A stretch of 20,675 nt of DNA from a virus. Position numbers and translations under genes: made by a program. Location: positions 1-20,675 of IMG/VR virus record IMGVR_UViG_3300042154_001251; one strand, 5' to 3'. Of this stretch, positions 11,076 through 19,032 are shown one piece after another (position 1 is the stretch's first letter; the number at the start of each line of letters is the position of its first letter). A model generated the notes under the pieces. That model did not search any database and was not told where the DNA came from. It saw only the letters and a program-made list of their open reading frames with translations.

Positions 11076-13396
11076 TGAGAGATGTACAAATTTATATTGA
11101 AGGCAAACGATTAGAATTATTCAACGATGAAAAGATTGAGATAAATTCATCCGTACAAAATATTCAGGATATCGCAAAGGTATTTACGGATTTTAGCCAA
11201 TCATTTACAGTTCCAGCATCGACTGTAAACAATCAAATATTTCAGCACTTTTATCAATCGGATGTTAACGCAACTATCGACCATCAGATTAGACGAGACG
11301 CAAAGATTGAAATTGACTTAACTAATTTTAGAACGGGTAAGATTCAAATAGAAAAATCTAATCTAAAAAATGGTAGTGTTGAAAGTTACACATTGACATT
11401 CTACGGAGACATCGTTACGCTTTTTGATTTGATAGGTGACGAGAAAATGAATACGTTGGATTTGTCTGCCTATTCACATTTATATACGGGTAGCGAAGTA
11501 CAAAGTAGAGTTACAAGTACGGCAGATTTAGATGTGCGTTATCCTTTAGTATCTTCATTACGTGCATGGGAGAATTCAGGAGGTGGAGTGAATGACATTA
11601 CGCAAACTGCACACGCAATTGCATATACCGAACTATTTCCTGCAATAAAAATTAGTAGATTATTTCAAGCAATAGAGACAAAATACGACATTGATTTTCA
11701 AGGGTTATTCTTAACCGATAAAAGATTTACCGAGTGTTTCATGCACTTGAAAAATAAAGCAGAATTTAAATTTAGAACTGCATTTCAAAGGGTGGATTTA
11801 GTTACTACATCACCTACAAACGATTACTTTGATTTAGTAGAAGATTCGTTGCATATACAATACATAGACCCTGCGATTGCTGCGGTAGATGCTAATACAC
11901 AATCACATCAAATTACAATTGCAATTTCTTACGTTTCAAATTCAGCTATAAATTATTACATTGATATTTTTGAAAATGGAATTTATCAAACTACAATTAC
12001 GGATTTAGGATTAAATAGTTATTTAGTTTTAGATTACGTGAACGAGCCTGGTTTAGATAAGAAAATCACGCTAAATATATCTTCGGATTTTCCTTTAACT
12101 ATGAAGGTAAATATGCAATATCAACAATCTTATTATATAGAAGACGCATACGGAAATCCTTCAATATTGCAACAAAGATTATTTATTGGATATGGTACAA
12201 ACCAATCTTTAATCGGAACGGTAGATTTATCCGCCGTTATGCCGGACATGAAAATAGCTGATTTCATTACGGGCATACTTAAGAAATTCAATCTTACTTG
12301 TTACGGACTTACACCTTATTCATTCCAAGTTGAGCCATTGGAAGATTGGTATAAGAAAGGCAGAATATTGAATATAACACCTTATACTGACATTGATTCT
12401 GTAGATATTGAGCGCATAAAAGTATACAAAGAGATTGCATTTACGCATGAAGTATCTCAATCCGTTACTAATGTAGAATTTTACGATACATTTGGAAGGC
12501 AATATGGAGACTTGCAACAAAGTTATAACTACGAGTCAAGCGAATATCAGGTTAAAGTGCCATTTGAAAACCTATTATTCAACAAATTTACCGGTACAAA
12601 TTTACAAGTAGGTTATTATTTAGATAAAAGTTTAGTTCCATACATTCCGAAGCCTTCTTTAATGTATATTGAGGAAGCTAAAACGTGCAGTTTTAAGTTT
12701 GATAATGGCTCAACTGTTCCAACATTAACAAGTTATAGACCATTCGGGCAGGATTTAACCTATAATAACTTCAAATGGTCACTAAATTTCGGTGCTGATA
12801 TTTCAACTTTGTATAATGTAGTAAATCCAAATAGCATTTATAGCGTATATTATTCAGGTTATTTAAACAACTTGTACGCACGTAAAAATAGAATGTATAC
12901 GTACAAAACGAAACTACCAATTTCTATTCTTACAAGCCTTAAATTAAACGATAGGCTAATCATTCGAGATAAGCGGTACATAATAAACGAAATGAAATCC
13001 GAACTTACAAGCGGTGAAGTTACGTTTGTATTGATATTGGATTTTAGGGCAATGAATGCGATTACAACATCTCCAGTGCCTAAACCAAGTGGAACAATTA
13101 CAGTGCCTATATTAATAGGAAATCAAGTCACCAAAATAACTATAGATGTGGGGACTACCGGAGTAACTGCGGATAAATATATTGTAACAACTGACGATAA
13201 AGTTCTATTTACTTATCCTGAAAATACAAGTGATTTCTTTTTAATAGCGGCAGAAGATAGCGCAACAATTACAACCGAAGAATTGATAGCGTTACGAAGC
13301 GAACAAGGAGGAGGAAAAGTATATCCAATTACGCTTACAACAGAATACGAAAATGGAGATTTAATAGATAACACCTTATATATAATTCAAGAATAA
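11075..13396 (+). CDS. large tail / baseplate-like structural protein (773 aa)
   Basis: The N-terminal part (RDVQIYIEGKRLELFNDEKIEINSS, then QNIQDIAKVFTDFSQSFTVPAS) is a pattern I recognise from flavobacterial phage structural genes. The body is beta-rich with repeated DLSAVMPDMKIADFITGILKKFNL-type helices. A phrase ending VTFVLILDFRAMNAI near residue 655 closes it. A Pro-rich linker (SPVPKPSG) then leads to a separate C-terminal module of about 100 residues with its own strands, which may vary between phages. Probably a baseplate or tail-tip protein; named orthologue unknown. TAATG overlaps couple it on both sides. Confidence 0.7.
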   Translation: MRDVQIYIEGKRLELFNDEKIEINSSVQNIQDIAKVFTDFSQSFTVPASTVNNQIFQHFYQSDVNATIDHQIRRDAKIEIDLTNFRTGKIQIEKSNLKNGSVESYTLTFYGDIVTLFDLIGDEKMNTLDLSAYSHLYTGSEVQSRVTSTADLDVRYPLVSSLRAWENSGGGVNDITQTAHAIAYTELFPAIKISRLFQAIETKYDIDFQGLFLTDKRFTECFMHLKNKAEFKFRTAFQRVDLVTTSPTNDYFDLVEDSLHIQYIDPAIAAVDANTQSHQITIAISYVSNSAINYYIDIFENGIYQTTITDLGLNSYLVLDYVNEPGLDKKITLNISSDFPLTMKVNMQYQQSYYIEDAYGNPSILQQRLFIGYGTNQSLIGTVDLSAVMPDMKIADFITGILKKFNLTCYGLTPYSFQVEPLEDWYKKGRILNITPYTDIDSVDIERIKVYKEIAFTHEVSQSVTNVEFYDTFGRQYGDLQQSYNYESSEYQVKVPFENLLFNKFTGTNLQVGYYLDKSLVPYIPKPSLMYIEEAKTCSFKFDNGSTVPTLTSYRPFGQDLTYNNFKWSLNFGADISTLYNVVNPNSIYSVYYSGYLNNLYARKNRMYTYKTKLPISILTSLKLNDRLIIRDKRYIINEMKSELTSGEVTFVLILDFRAMNAITTSPVPKPSGTITVPILIGNQVTKITIDVGTTGVTADKYIVTTDDKVLFTYPENTSDFFLIAAEDSATITTEELIALRSEQGGGKVYPITLTTEYENGDLIDNTLYIIQE

Positions 13397-13575
13397 TGAT
13401 AAAAAATATTATTGCAATGCTTCAAATCGGAGAGCATTTAGGAGTATCGGAGAACATCGAAATAGCGAAAGGAAAGTACAAATTTTCGACATCTATTAAA
13501 GCACATTGGAAACAAGCAAGACGAGAAATAATAATGGCAAAAACTAAAGGCAATGGCGGAAAAGCGGACAATTGA
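13396..13575 (+). CDS. small basic hypothetical protein (59 aa)
   Basis: This ORF starts inside the stop codon of the 773-residue gene (TAATG at 13394-13398) and runs 23 bases into the tape-measure gene in another frame. The product begins with a short hydrophobic helix (IKNIIAMLQIGEHLGV) and becomes very basic (AHWKQARREIIMAKTKGNGGK). It may bind nucleic acid or the tape measure. Overlap coupling supports translation, though the long overlap with the next gene lowers confidence slightly. Confidence 0.52.
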   Translation: MIKNIIAMLQIGEHLGVSENIEIAKGKYKFSTSIKAHWKQARREIIMAKTKGNGGKADN

Positions 13576-15583
13576 ATTAGAAGTAAAAGAATCTGGATTT
13601 AAATCCTTAAAGGCGCAGTTAAGAGAAGCACAAGCTGATGTTGCTGCGTTATCGGATAAGTTCGGGGCGACATCTAAAGAGGCTGCTGCTGCTGCAAAGG
13701 CTGCAGGTATTCTTAAAGATAAAATTGCCGATGCAAAAGACTTAACAGATGCCTTTAATCCGGATGCTAAATTTAATGCATTAAGTGGTTCAATTGGCGG
13801 TGTATTAAATGGATTCCAAGCGTATGAAGGCGCAATGGGTTTAATAGGTGTTGAGTCAGAAAACCTACAGAAAACCTTACTAAAGGTACAATCCGCAATG
13901 GCATTGTCTCAAGGTATACAAGGCGCCTTAGAGGCAAGAGATAAATTTATTGCATTAGGCTCGGTTGTTAAAGATGCGTTTGCGAAAATGACTTCAGCAA
14001 GTAAGGCATTTATGGTTACAGGAATCGGTCTTTTAATTGCCGGAGTTGGTTTACTTGTTGCTAATTGGGAGTCAGTTAGTCAGGCATTAGGAGCGGCAAC
14101 AGATGCACAAAGATTAAATAGCAAGGTTATCGCAGAGGCTACAACTGCCATAAGCAAAGAAGTAAATGCTGCCGATACTTTAAGTAATTCGTTAAAAGAT
14201 GAGACATTAAATCGTGCTGAAAAAGTAAGATTAATAAAGGAATTTCAAGCGGATTATCCGGGATTATTGCGAAATGTTAATTTAGAAAAGGATTCTATTA
14301 AAAGCATTAACGCACAATTAGGCGATAATATAAAACTACTTCAATTACAAGCCGAAGCAAAGGCGCTTGCATCTATTCGTGAAGAAACATACACTAAAAA
14401 ATCACAATTACAATTACAACTTCAAACCGAAGCAATAGAAAATGCAGGCACTGCTACGTTTAATTATGGTGAAAGTGCTGCAAATGGTTTTTTAGGGTTT
14501 AGTACAGGTGCTGAAAATGCAGCAAACGCAACCAAGAAATTAGGTGACTTTCAAAATAGTTCTACTAAATCTTTAGAAAAGCAAATCAAATCCATTGATG
14601 ACTCGGAAAAATCTTTAAATAAAAAGATTGATGCATTAAAGAAAACCGGAGCGGCAACTGGAGAATTAACAGATGCTGAAAAGAAAGCGGAAGAAGAAGC
14701 AGAAAAAGCAAGACAAAAGGCAATCCAACGAGCAGAAGAAAGAGCAGCAAAAAGAAAGGCAGAATTAGAGCAATTAACTCAATTTTTAGCAGCAGCAACA
14801 AAGGCAAATTTAGACGCTATAAAAACAGACCAACAACTTGAACTTGATGCAATATCTGATAAGTATAAGGCGCAAATTGAACTTGCTAAAAAATACAATA
14901 AGGATGCTACACAAATAATTGAAGCACAAAGGAATGAAGAAAATTTAGTAAATACAAAGTACATACAATTAGAACTTGATGCGGAACAATTAAAGCAAGA
15001 CAAACTTAATGAATTAGCCGAAGCGCAAAAAACAAAAGATGCGCAAATTGCAGCAGATAAAGCCGCAGCAGACAAAGCCGCAGCAGATGCTGAAATAGCA
15101 TTAGCAAAATTAACAAGAGACCAAAAAATTGAAGCTGCACAAGCCGTATCTAATACCTTCGCACAATTAGCTAACTTATTAGGTGAACAAACGGCAGCGG
15201 GTAAAGCAGCAGCAATAGCAGCAGCGACAATAGAAACATTTTTATCTGCACAAAAGGCTTATTCTGCAACTGTTGGTATTCCATTTGTAGGTCCGGTATT
15301 AGCACCAATAAATGCGGGTATTGCAATAGCTGCCGGTATTAAAAATATCAAAGCAATTGCATCTGTTAAAACTCCGAATGGTGGGGGTGGTGGTGGAAAT
15401 ATACCAACTGCTCCAAGTGGTGGCGGTGGTGTTACTGCTCCTAACTTTAACATTGTAGGCAATTCAGGAATAAATCAACTCGCTGAACTTGGTGGACAAC
15501 CAATTCAAGCGTATGTAGTAAGTGGTGAGGTTACATCCGCACAAGCATTAGATAGAAATCGAATACAAAATGCAAGTTTTTAA
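13553..15583 (+). CDS. tail tape measure protein
   Basis: The product has 676 residues and the expected architecture. An N-terminal helical segment (KSLKAQLREAQADVAALSDKF) comes first. One hydrophobic, membrane-active stretch lies at about residues 153-170 (FMVTGIGLLIAGVGLLVA). A long charged coiled coil with EEEAEKARQKAIQRAEERAAKRKAE and DKAAADKAAA repeats follows. A second Ala/Ile-rich segment (AAATIETFLSAQKAYSATVGIPFVGP) and a Gly-rich C-terminus complete it. Tape measures set tail length during assembly and leave the tail with the DNA; at roughly 1.5 angstrom per residue this would suit a tail near 100 nm. Chaperone and tail-tube genes fit this call, although both are unusually distant from it. 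Confidence 0.88.
   Translation: MAEKRTIELEVKESGFKSLKAQLREAQADVAALSDKFGATSKEAAAAAKAAGILKDKIADAKDLTDAFNPDAKFNALSGSIGGVLNGFQAYEGAMGLIGVESENLQKTLLKVQSAMALSQGIQGALEARDKFIALGSVVKDAFAKMTSASKAFMVTGIGLLIAGVGLLVANWESVSQALGAATDAQRLNSKVIAEATTAISKEVNAADTLSNSLKDETLNRAEKVRLIKEFQADYPGLLRNVNLEKDSIKSINAQLGDNIKLLQLQAEAKALASIREETYTKKSQLQLQLQTEAIENAGTATFNYGESAANGFLGFSTGAENAANATKKLGDFQNSSTKSLEKQIKSIDDSEKSLNKKIDALKKTGAATGELTDAEKKAEEEAEKARQKAIQRAEERAAKRKAELEQLTQFLAAATKANLDAIKTDQQLELDAISDKYKAQIELAKKYNKDATQIIEAQRNEENLVNTKYIQLELDAEQLKQDKLNELAEAQKTKDAQIAADKAAADKAAADAEIALAKLTRDQKIEAAQAVSNTFAQLANLLGEQTAAGKAAAIAAATIETFLSAQKAYSATVGIPFVGPVLAPINAGIAIAAGIKNIKAIASVKTPNGGGGGGNIPTAPSGGGGVTAPNFNIVGNSGINQLAELGGQPIQAYVVSGEVTSAQALDRNRIQNASF
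15050..15088 (+). repeat. short in-gene tandem repeat (15-bp unit)
   Basis: Two and a half copies of GCAGCAGAYAAAGCC encode AADKA-type pentapeptides in the coiled coil of the tape measure. Copies lie at 15050-15064 and 15065-15079, with a partial one at 15080-15088. Unit gain or loss would change tail length by small steps. Confidence 0.7.
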
Positions 15584-15594
15584 ATTATAGAAAT

Positions 15595-16188
15595 ATGGAG
15601 AAAAGACAATTAATTGAACTAATCATTGACGAGACGAATTTAACGGATGAGGTATTCGCAATTTCGGTTGTAAATAAGCCAGCAATCGAATCTAATTTTA
15701 TTGCTTTATCGGAGCAAGTTGTGGAATTGAAAGTAATTGATGAGGAAAAGAAAGTACTTATGGGTGCTGCATTGATTCCAAATAAGAAAATACCGAGATT
15801 AGACAAAAGCAATAAAGTCTTCGATATTTGGTTTTCAGAGGCTACAATCGAAAAAGCAAGCCAATTGTTCTTAATGCGTAACTATCAAAACGAAGTAACA
15901 ATGGAACATAACCATAAGCTAAAGGATATGTCTGTTGTAGAATCGTGGATTATTGAAGATTCCGAAATGGACAAATCTAAATTGTACGGATTTTCCTTTC
16001 CAAAAGGTACTTGGATGGTCGCTATGAAAGTAGACAATGAAGATGTTTGGAACGATGTTAAAGCAGGTAAGATTAAAGGCTATTCAATCGAGGGAAGATT
16101 TTCCGATAGTATGGATTTGAAAGCAATAGAGGAAGAAAACGAACTAATAGAAAAAATTAAACAAATCTTAAACAATGGCAAAAAATAA
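15595..16188 (+). CDS. XkdF-type prohead serine protease (putative)
   Basis: The product has 197 residues. GAALIPNKKIPRLD (57-70), VFDIWFSEATIEKASQLFL, TMEHNHKL with H105 and H107, VVESWIIED with S117, and YGFSFPKGTWMVAMKV are the landmarks of the XkdF-like capsid maturation proteases. A His plus Ser in this order suits the herpesvirus-type fold of prohead proteases, which trim scaffold and capsid during maturation. The terminal GYSIEGRFSD strand also fits. The neighbours downstream, a scaffold-like gene and the major capsid gene, are the expected substrates. The start follows AAATTATAGAAATATG. Which residues are catalytic is inferred. Confidence 0.85.
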   Translation: MEKRQLIELIIDETNLTDEVFAISVVNKPAIESNFIALSEQVVELKVIDEEKKVLMGAALIPNKKIPRLDKSNKVFDIWFSEATIEKASQLFLMRNYQNEVTMEHNHKLKDMSVVESWIIEDSEMDKSKLYGFSFPKGTWMVAMKVDNEDVWNDVKAGKIKGYSIEGRFSDSMDLKAIEEENELIEKIKQILNNGKK

Positions 16189-16366
16189 GACTTTAAGTAA
16201 GACAAGCCCTAAAGGTGGTAAGCGTGGTTGTTTGTGCGAGAACGGAACATACGATTCTAAATGCTGCGATGGAACACTACAAGCGCAAGGAATTGGAAGC
16301 GGAATAAGCGACACGATAAACAACGTTGTTAGAACAAGTAGCACAAGAGTTATAACAAATAATTAA
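16175..16366 (+). CDS. four-Cys miniprotein (63 aa)
   Basis: The product has 63 residues, basic at the start (MAKNKTLSKTSPKGGKRG) with a compact GCLCENGTYDSKCCDG segment. This gives Cys at 19, 21, 30 and 31, spaced as in a small metal-binding knuckle or disulfide loop. The rest is polar (LQAQGIGSGISDTINN...). It overlaps the protease gene by 14 bases and precedes the scaffold-like gene. Close relatives occur, to my recollection, next to capsid genes in flavobacterial phages. It may be a capsid decoration or assembly factor; unproven. Confidence 0.72.
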   Translation: MAKNKTLSKTSPKGGKRGCLCENGTYDSKCCDGTLQAQGIGSGISDTINNVVRTSSTRVITNN

Positions 16367-16408
16367 GCAAAAACTAAAACAAAATAATAACAATTTAATT
16401 ATACTATT

Positions 16409-16975
16409 ATGAACATTATAAATCAAATTAAAACTTTACTTAATATGGAAGTAAAATTAGAGCAAATGAAGCTCGCTGATGGAATGACAGTATTAGAGGC
16501 TGATTCATTCGCACCTGAAATGGAAGTTTTCGTAGTTACTGAAGACGAGCAAAAGATTCCCGTACCAGTTGGTGAGTACGAAATGGAAGATGGACGTATC
16601 TTGGTTGTAATGACTGAAGGTCTTATTGCTGAAGTTAAGGAAATGGAAGCTGAAGTTGAAGCGCCTGAAGCTGAAGTTGAAGTGGAAGTAGTTGCTGAAG
16701 TTGAAGCGCCATCTGTTTCTGCAACACCAAAAAAGACTATTGAATCTGTAACGAAAGAATCTTTCTTTTCGGAAATCGAAGCACTTAGAGCAGAAATTAC
16801 AGAATTAAAAGCATTAGTAGAAAAATCCAAAGTTGAGGAAGTTGTTGAACTTGCTGAAACTCCAAAACCAATTTCGTTTAATCCTGAAAACACTACACCG
16901 GTAGAGGTAACGAGATATGCAAATGGACGCTCACGTTCTGTAATGGATTCGATATACGAAAAATTAAATAAATAA
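16409..16975 (+). CDS. capsid scaffold-like acidic protein
   Basis: The product has 188 residues. An ordered N-terminal part (ADGMTVLEADSFAPEMEVFVVTEDEQ, then PVPVGEYEMEDGRILVV) resembles a beta domain. An acidic Ala/Glu/Val low-complexity region with AEVEAP repeats follows, then a coiled coil (FFSEIEALRAEITELKALVEKS) and a basic C-terminal tail (RYANGRSRSVMDSIYEKL). Acidic and coiled in the middle with a basic tail just before the capsid gene is typical of scaffolding proteins, which guide capsid assembly and are often removed by the protease. Start element: TAATTATACTATTATG. Confidence 0.62.
   Translation: MNIINQIKTLLNMEVKLEQMKLADGMTVLEADSFAPEMEVFVVTEDEQKIPVPVGEYEMEDGRILVVMTEGLIAEVKEMEAEVEAPEAEVEVEVVAEVEAPSVSATPKKTIESVTKESFFSEIEALRAEITELKALVEKSKVEEVVELAETPKPISFNPENTTPVEVTRYANGRSRSVMDSIYEKLNK
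16649..16710 (+). repeat. direct repeats encoding AEVEAP
   Basis: GCTGAAGTTGAAGCGCC occurs at 16649-16665 and 16694-16710, with a partial copy between. The repeats build the acidic low-complexity part of the scaffold-like protein and are likely to vary in number. Confidence 0.65.
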
Positions 16976-17003
16976 TATAAATAATAAACTAAAAAATTAA
17001 ATT

Positions 17004-17960
17004 ATGCCAACTACAGTTAATGTAAGTACCAGTTATGCTGGTGAGTTCGCAGGGAAATATATCGCTGCTGCCCTATTATCCGCTCCAACTTTAGACAAGA
17101 ATGGAGTTACAATCATTCCTAATGTAAAATACAAGCAAGTTGTTAAGAAAGTAACATCTGATGCTAACTTGATTAAAGATGCTTCATGTGATTTCACGCC
17201 AACCGGAACAGTTTCTTTAACAGAAAGAATTTTGCAACCTAAAGAATTGCAAGTAAATCTTAACCTTTGTAAGACTTCATTTGAGTCAGATTGGTCTGCA
17301 ATCGAAATGGGTTATTCCGCATTCGATGTTCTACCAAAAACATTCGCTGATTTCTTAATCGCACACGTTTCTGAAAAAGTTGCTGCTGCTACTGAAACTT
17401 CAATTTGGACGGGTGTAGGTGCTACTTCAGGACAATTTGCGGGATTTGGTTCAATCGTTTCTACAGATGCTTTATTACCGGCTGCTCAAGAAGTTGCAGG
17501 AACAACTATTACGGCGGCGAATGTGGTTACGGAGCTTGGAAAAATCGTTGATGCGATTCCACAAACAGTTTACGGAAAAGAAGATTTGAAAATCTATGTT
17601 GCTCCAAACATCGCTCGTGCTTACATTCGTGCACTGGGTGGATTCGGAACATCAGGTTTAGGTGGAAACGGAACAGATTCAAAAGGAACACAATGGTATA
17701 CTAACGGAGAATTAATGTTCGACGGAGTTGCATTGTTTGTTGTTAATGGTCTTGCTGCTAATACTGCTATTTGCGCTCAAACTGCTAACTTGTATTTCGG
17801 TACTGGTTTGATGAGTGACTTGACAGAAGTTCAGGTAATTGACACATCGGCTACACTTGGAGACAAGAACGTAAGAGTAATCATGCGTTACCAAGCGGGT
17901 GTACAAATTGGAGCAATTGAAGACGTAGTAACTTATGGAATTCCTAACGCTGCAAACTAA
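17004..17960 (+). CDS. major capsid protein (putative)
   Basis: The product has 318 residues. The N-terminus (STSYAGEFAGKYIAAALLSAPTLDKNGVTIIPNVKYKQVVKKV) and the segments SLTERILQPKELQVNLNLCKTSFESDW, VAAATETSIWTG and DLKIYVAPNIARAYIRAL resemble HK97-fold capsid proteins of flavobacterial phages. The middle and end are beta-rich (VRVIMRYQAGVQIGAIEDVVTYG). It follows the protease and scaffold genes, the usual assembly trio, and is followed by a terminator, as befits a highly expressed gene. Codons here are more biased to GCT, GTT and ACT than in the neighbouring tail genes. Fold is inferred from pattern and context. Confidence 0.82.
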   Translation: MPTTVNVSTSYAGEFAGKYIAAALLSAPTLDKNGVTIIPNVKYKQVVKKVTSDANLIKDASCDFTPTGTVSLTERILQPKELQVNLNLCKTSFESDWSAIEMGYSAFDVLPKTFADFLIAHVSEKVAAATETSIWTGVGATSGQFAGFGSIVSTDALLPAAQEVAGTTITAANVVTELGKIVDAIPQTVYGKEDLKIYVAPNIARAYIRALGGFGTSGLGGNGTDSKGTQWYTNGELMFDGVALFVVNGLAANTAICAQTANLYFGTGLMSDLTEVQVIDTSATLGDKNVRVIMRYQAGVQIGAIEDVVTYGIPNAAN

Positions 17961-17980
17961 TTAACTAATTTATAAACTTT

Positions 17981-18013
17981 AAGGGGGATTGGAGTAGTCC
18001 TTTCCCCTTTTTT
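17981..18013 (+). terminator. intrinsic terminator after the capsid gene
   Basis: AAGGGGGA (17981-17988) pairs with TTCCCCTT (18002-18009) apart from one G-T, around a 13-base loop, and a run of six T follows (18008-18013). Terminators after both this gene and the tail-tube gene would tune levels of the two most abundant virion proteins. The gene after it starts only 14 bases later. Confidence 0.72.
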
Positions 18014-18026
18014 AATACTTAAAAAT

Positions 18027-18602
18027 ATGGCATGTGATGTTACAATGGGAAGACTTGAATCGTGTAAAGATTCTATTTCAGGACTTCTAAATATATATTT
18101 TGCTAATTATGGTGATTTAGCTTCCGAGAATGCTGTTTATGGTTCTGCTGAATTTTCAGACCAAATTGCAACTTGGGATCCTAATGGTGCTTCAGCTTTA
18201 TCTTTGTATAAATACGAACTTAAAGGAGCAAACGGATTTGAGCAAACAATCCAAACTTCAAGAGACAACGGAACTACTTTTTACGAGCAAGTTTTGACTG
18301 TTCAATTGAAGACACAAAATGCTGCTACTACTAAACAAGTTAAATTGCTTGCTGCGGGTAGACCAAGAGTAATCGTAGAAACAAGAAACCACCAATTTTT
18401 TATGGTAGGTTTAGACCAGGGCGCTGACGTTACTGCGGGAACTATTTCTTCAGGTACTGCAATGGGTGATTTTAATGGTTATAGTTTGACATTTACTGCA
18501 ATGGAAAAAATACCGGCTAACTTTATCAATTGTGCAACTCAAACGCAATTGTGTACAGTATTTACAAATGGTGCGTTGCCAGCGGTTGTTATTTCTGCTT
18601 AA
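18027..18602 (+). CDS. major tail tube protein (putative)
   Basis: The product has 191 residues. It opens MACDVTMGRLESCKDSISGL with two Cys and runs as a beta protein with strands such as FYEQVLTVQLKTQ, RPRVIVETRNHQFFMVGLDQGADVT, GDFNGYSLTFTAMEKIPANF and QTQLCTVFTNG. The GYSLTFTAMEKxPANFI ending strand and VGLDQGADVT loop are patterns I associate with tail-tube proteins of flavobacterial phages. Tube subunits hexamerise around the tape measure. It is flanked by a terminator on each side, which fits separate high expression. Its position beside the capsid gene, not beside the tape measure, is odd. Confidence 0.75.
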   Translation: MACDVTMGRLESCKDSISGLLNIYFANYGDLASENAVYGSAEFSDQIATWDPNGASALSLYKYELKGANGFEQTIQTSRDNGTTFYEQVLTVQLKTQNAATTKQVKLLAAGRPRVIVETRNHQFFMVGLDQGADVTAGTISSGTAMGDFNGYSLTFTAMEKIPANFINCATQTQLCTVFTNGALPAVVISA

Positions 18603-18627
18603 CATTTAAAAATACATTTCTCTAATT

Positions 18628-18654
18628 AAGGCGGCTATTATGGTCGCCTTTTTT
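18628..18654 (+). terminator. intrinsic terminator after the tail-tube gene
   Basis: AAGGCGGC (18628-18635) pairs with GTCGCCTT (18643-18650) through eight pairs including one G-T, around a 7-base loop, and a T run to 18654 follows. A classic rho-independent shape. Confidence 0.78.
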
Positions 18655-18696
18655 GATTTACAAAACAAAATAACCAAAAGTTAATTATAGTTATAT

Positions 18697-19032
18697 ATGG
18701 TAATTCTAACAACAGAAAATGTAAATACGCAAAGAATGTACTTCATTCCAAGAAGCGCAACATTTACCAATGTATATATAACGGATGAGCAAACCAATGT
18801 TACAACATCTTTAACCGGTTATGAAGTATCAGACTTTGGATATTACGTTCAATTAAGAGGTGTATTCAACCTGAAAGAAAACCATTTCTACACAATTGAA
18901 ATAAAGAATGGTTCAACAATAATTTTTAGAGATAAGATTTTCTGTACAAACCAAAGTACATCAAGTTTTTCTGTAAATAATGCACAATATACAAGCAACA
19001 ATACAACAAATACATTCATAGTTTATGAGTAA
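18697..19032 (+). CDS. small structural-looking protein (111 aa)
   Basis: The product is beta-rich: VNTQRMYFIPRSATFTNVYITDEQTN, a GYYVQLRGVFNLKENHFYTIEIKNG pair of strands, then a KIFCTNQST turn and a Thr/Asn-rich end (SNNTTNTFIVYE). It has the look of a small immunoglobulin-like or jelly-roll virion protein. The start is preceded by TAATTATAGTTATATATG. The portal gene begins inside its last codons (overlap of 8 bases), so it may be a head-tail connector or decoration. Unrecognised family. Confidence 0.62.
   Translation: MVILTTENVNTQRMYFIPRSATFTNVYITDEQTNVTTSLTGYEVSDFGYYVQLRGVFNLKENHFYTIEIKNGSTIIFRDKIFCTNQSTSSFSVNNAQYTSNNTTNTFIVYE

Noticed and set aside
13573-15583. Virion lysis or peptidoglycan hydrolase domain within the tape measure
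   Set aside because: No lysozyme, transglycosylase or peptidase motif was seen in the sequence; only helical, hydrophobic and Gly-rich parts are visible.
16423-16893. Antisense ORF of 156 codons opposite the scaffold-like gene
   Set aside because: Its Ser/Thr/Ala-rich product is the complement of the acidic repeats. It has no start context and no neighbours on that strand.
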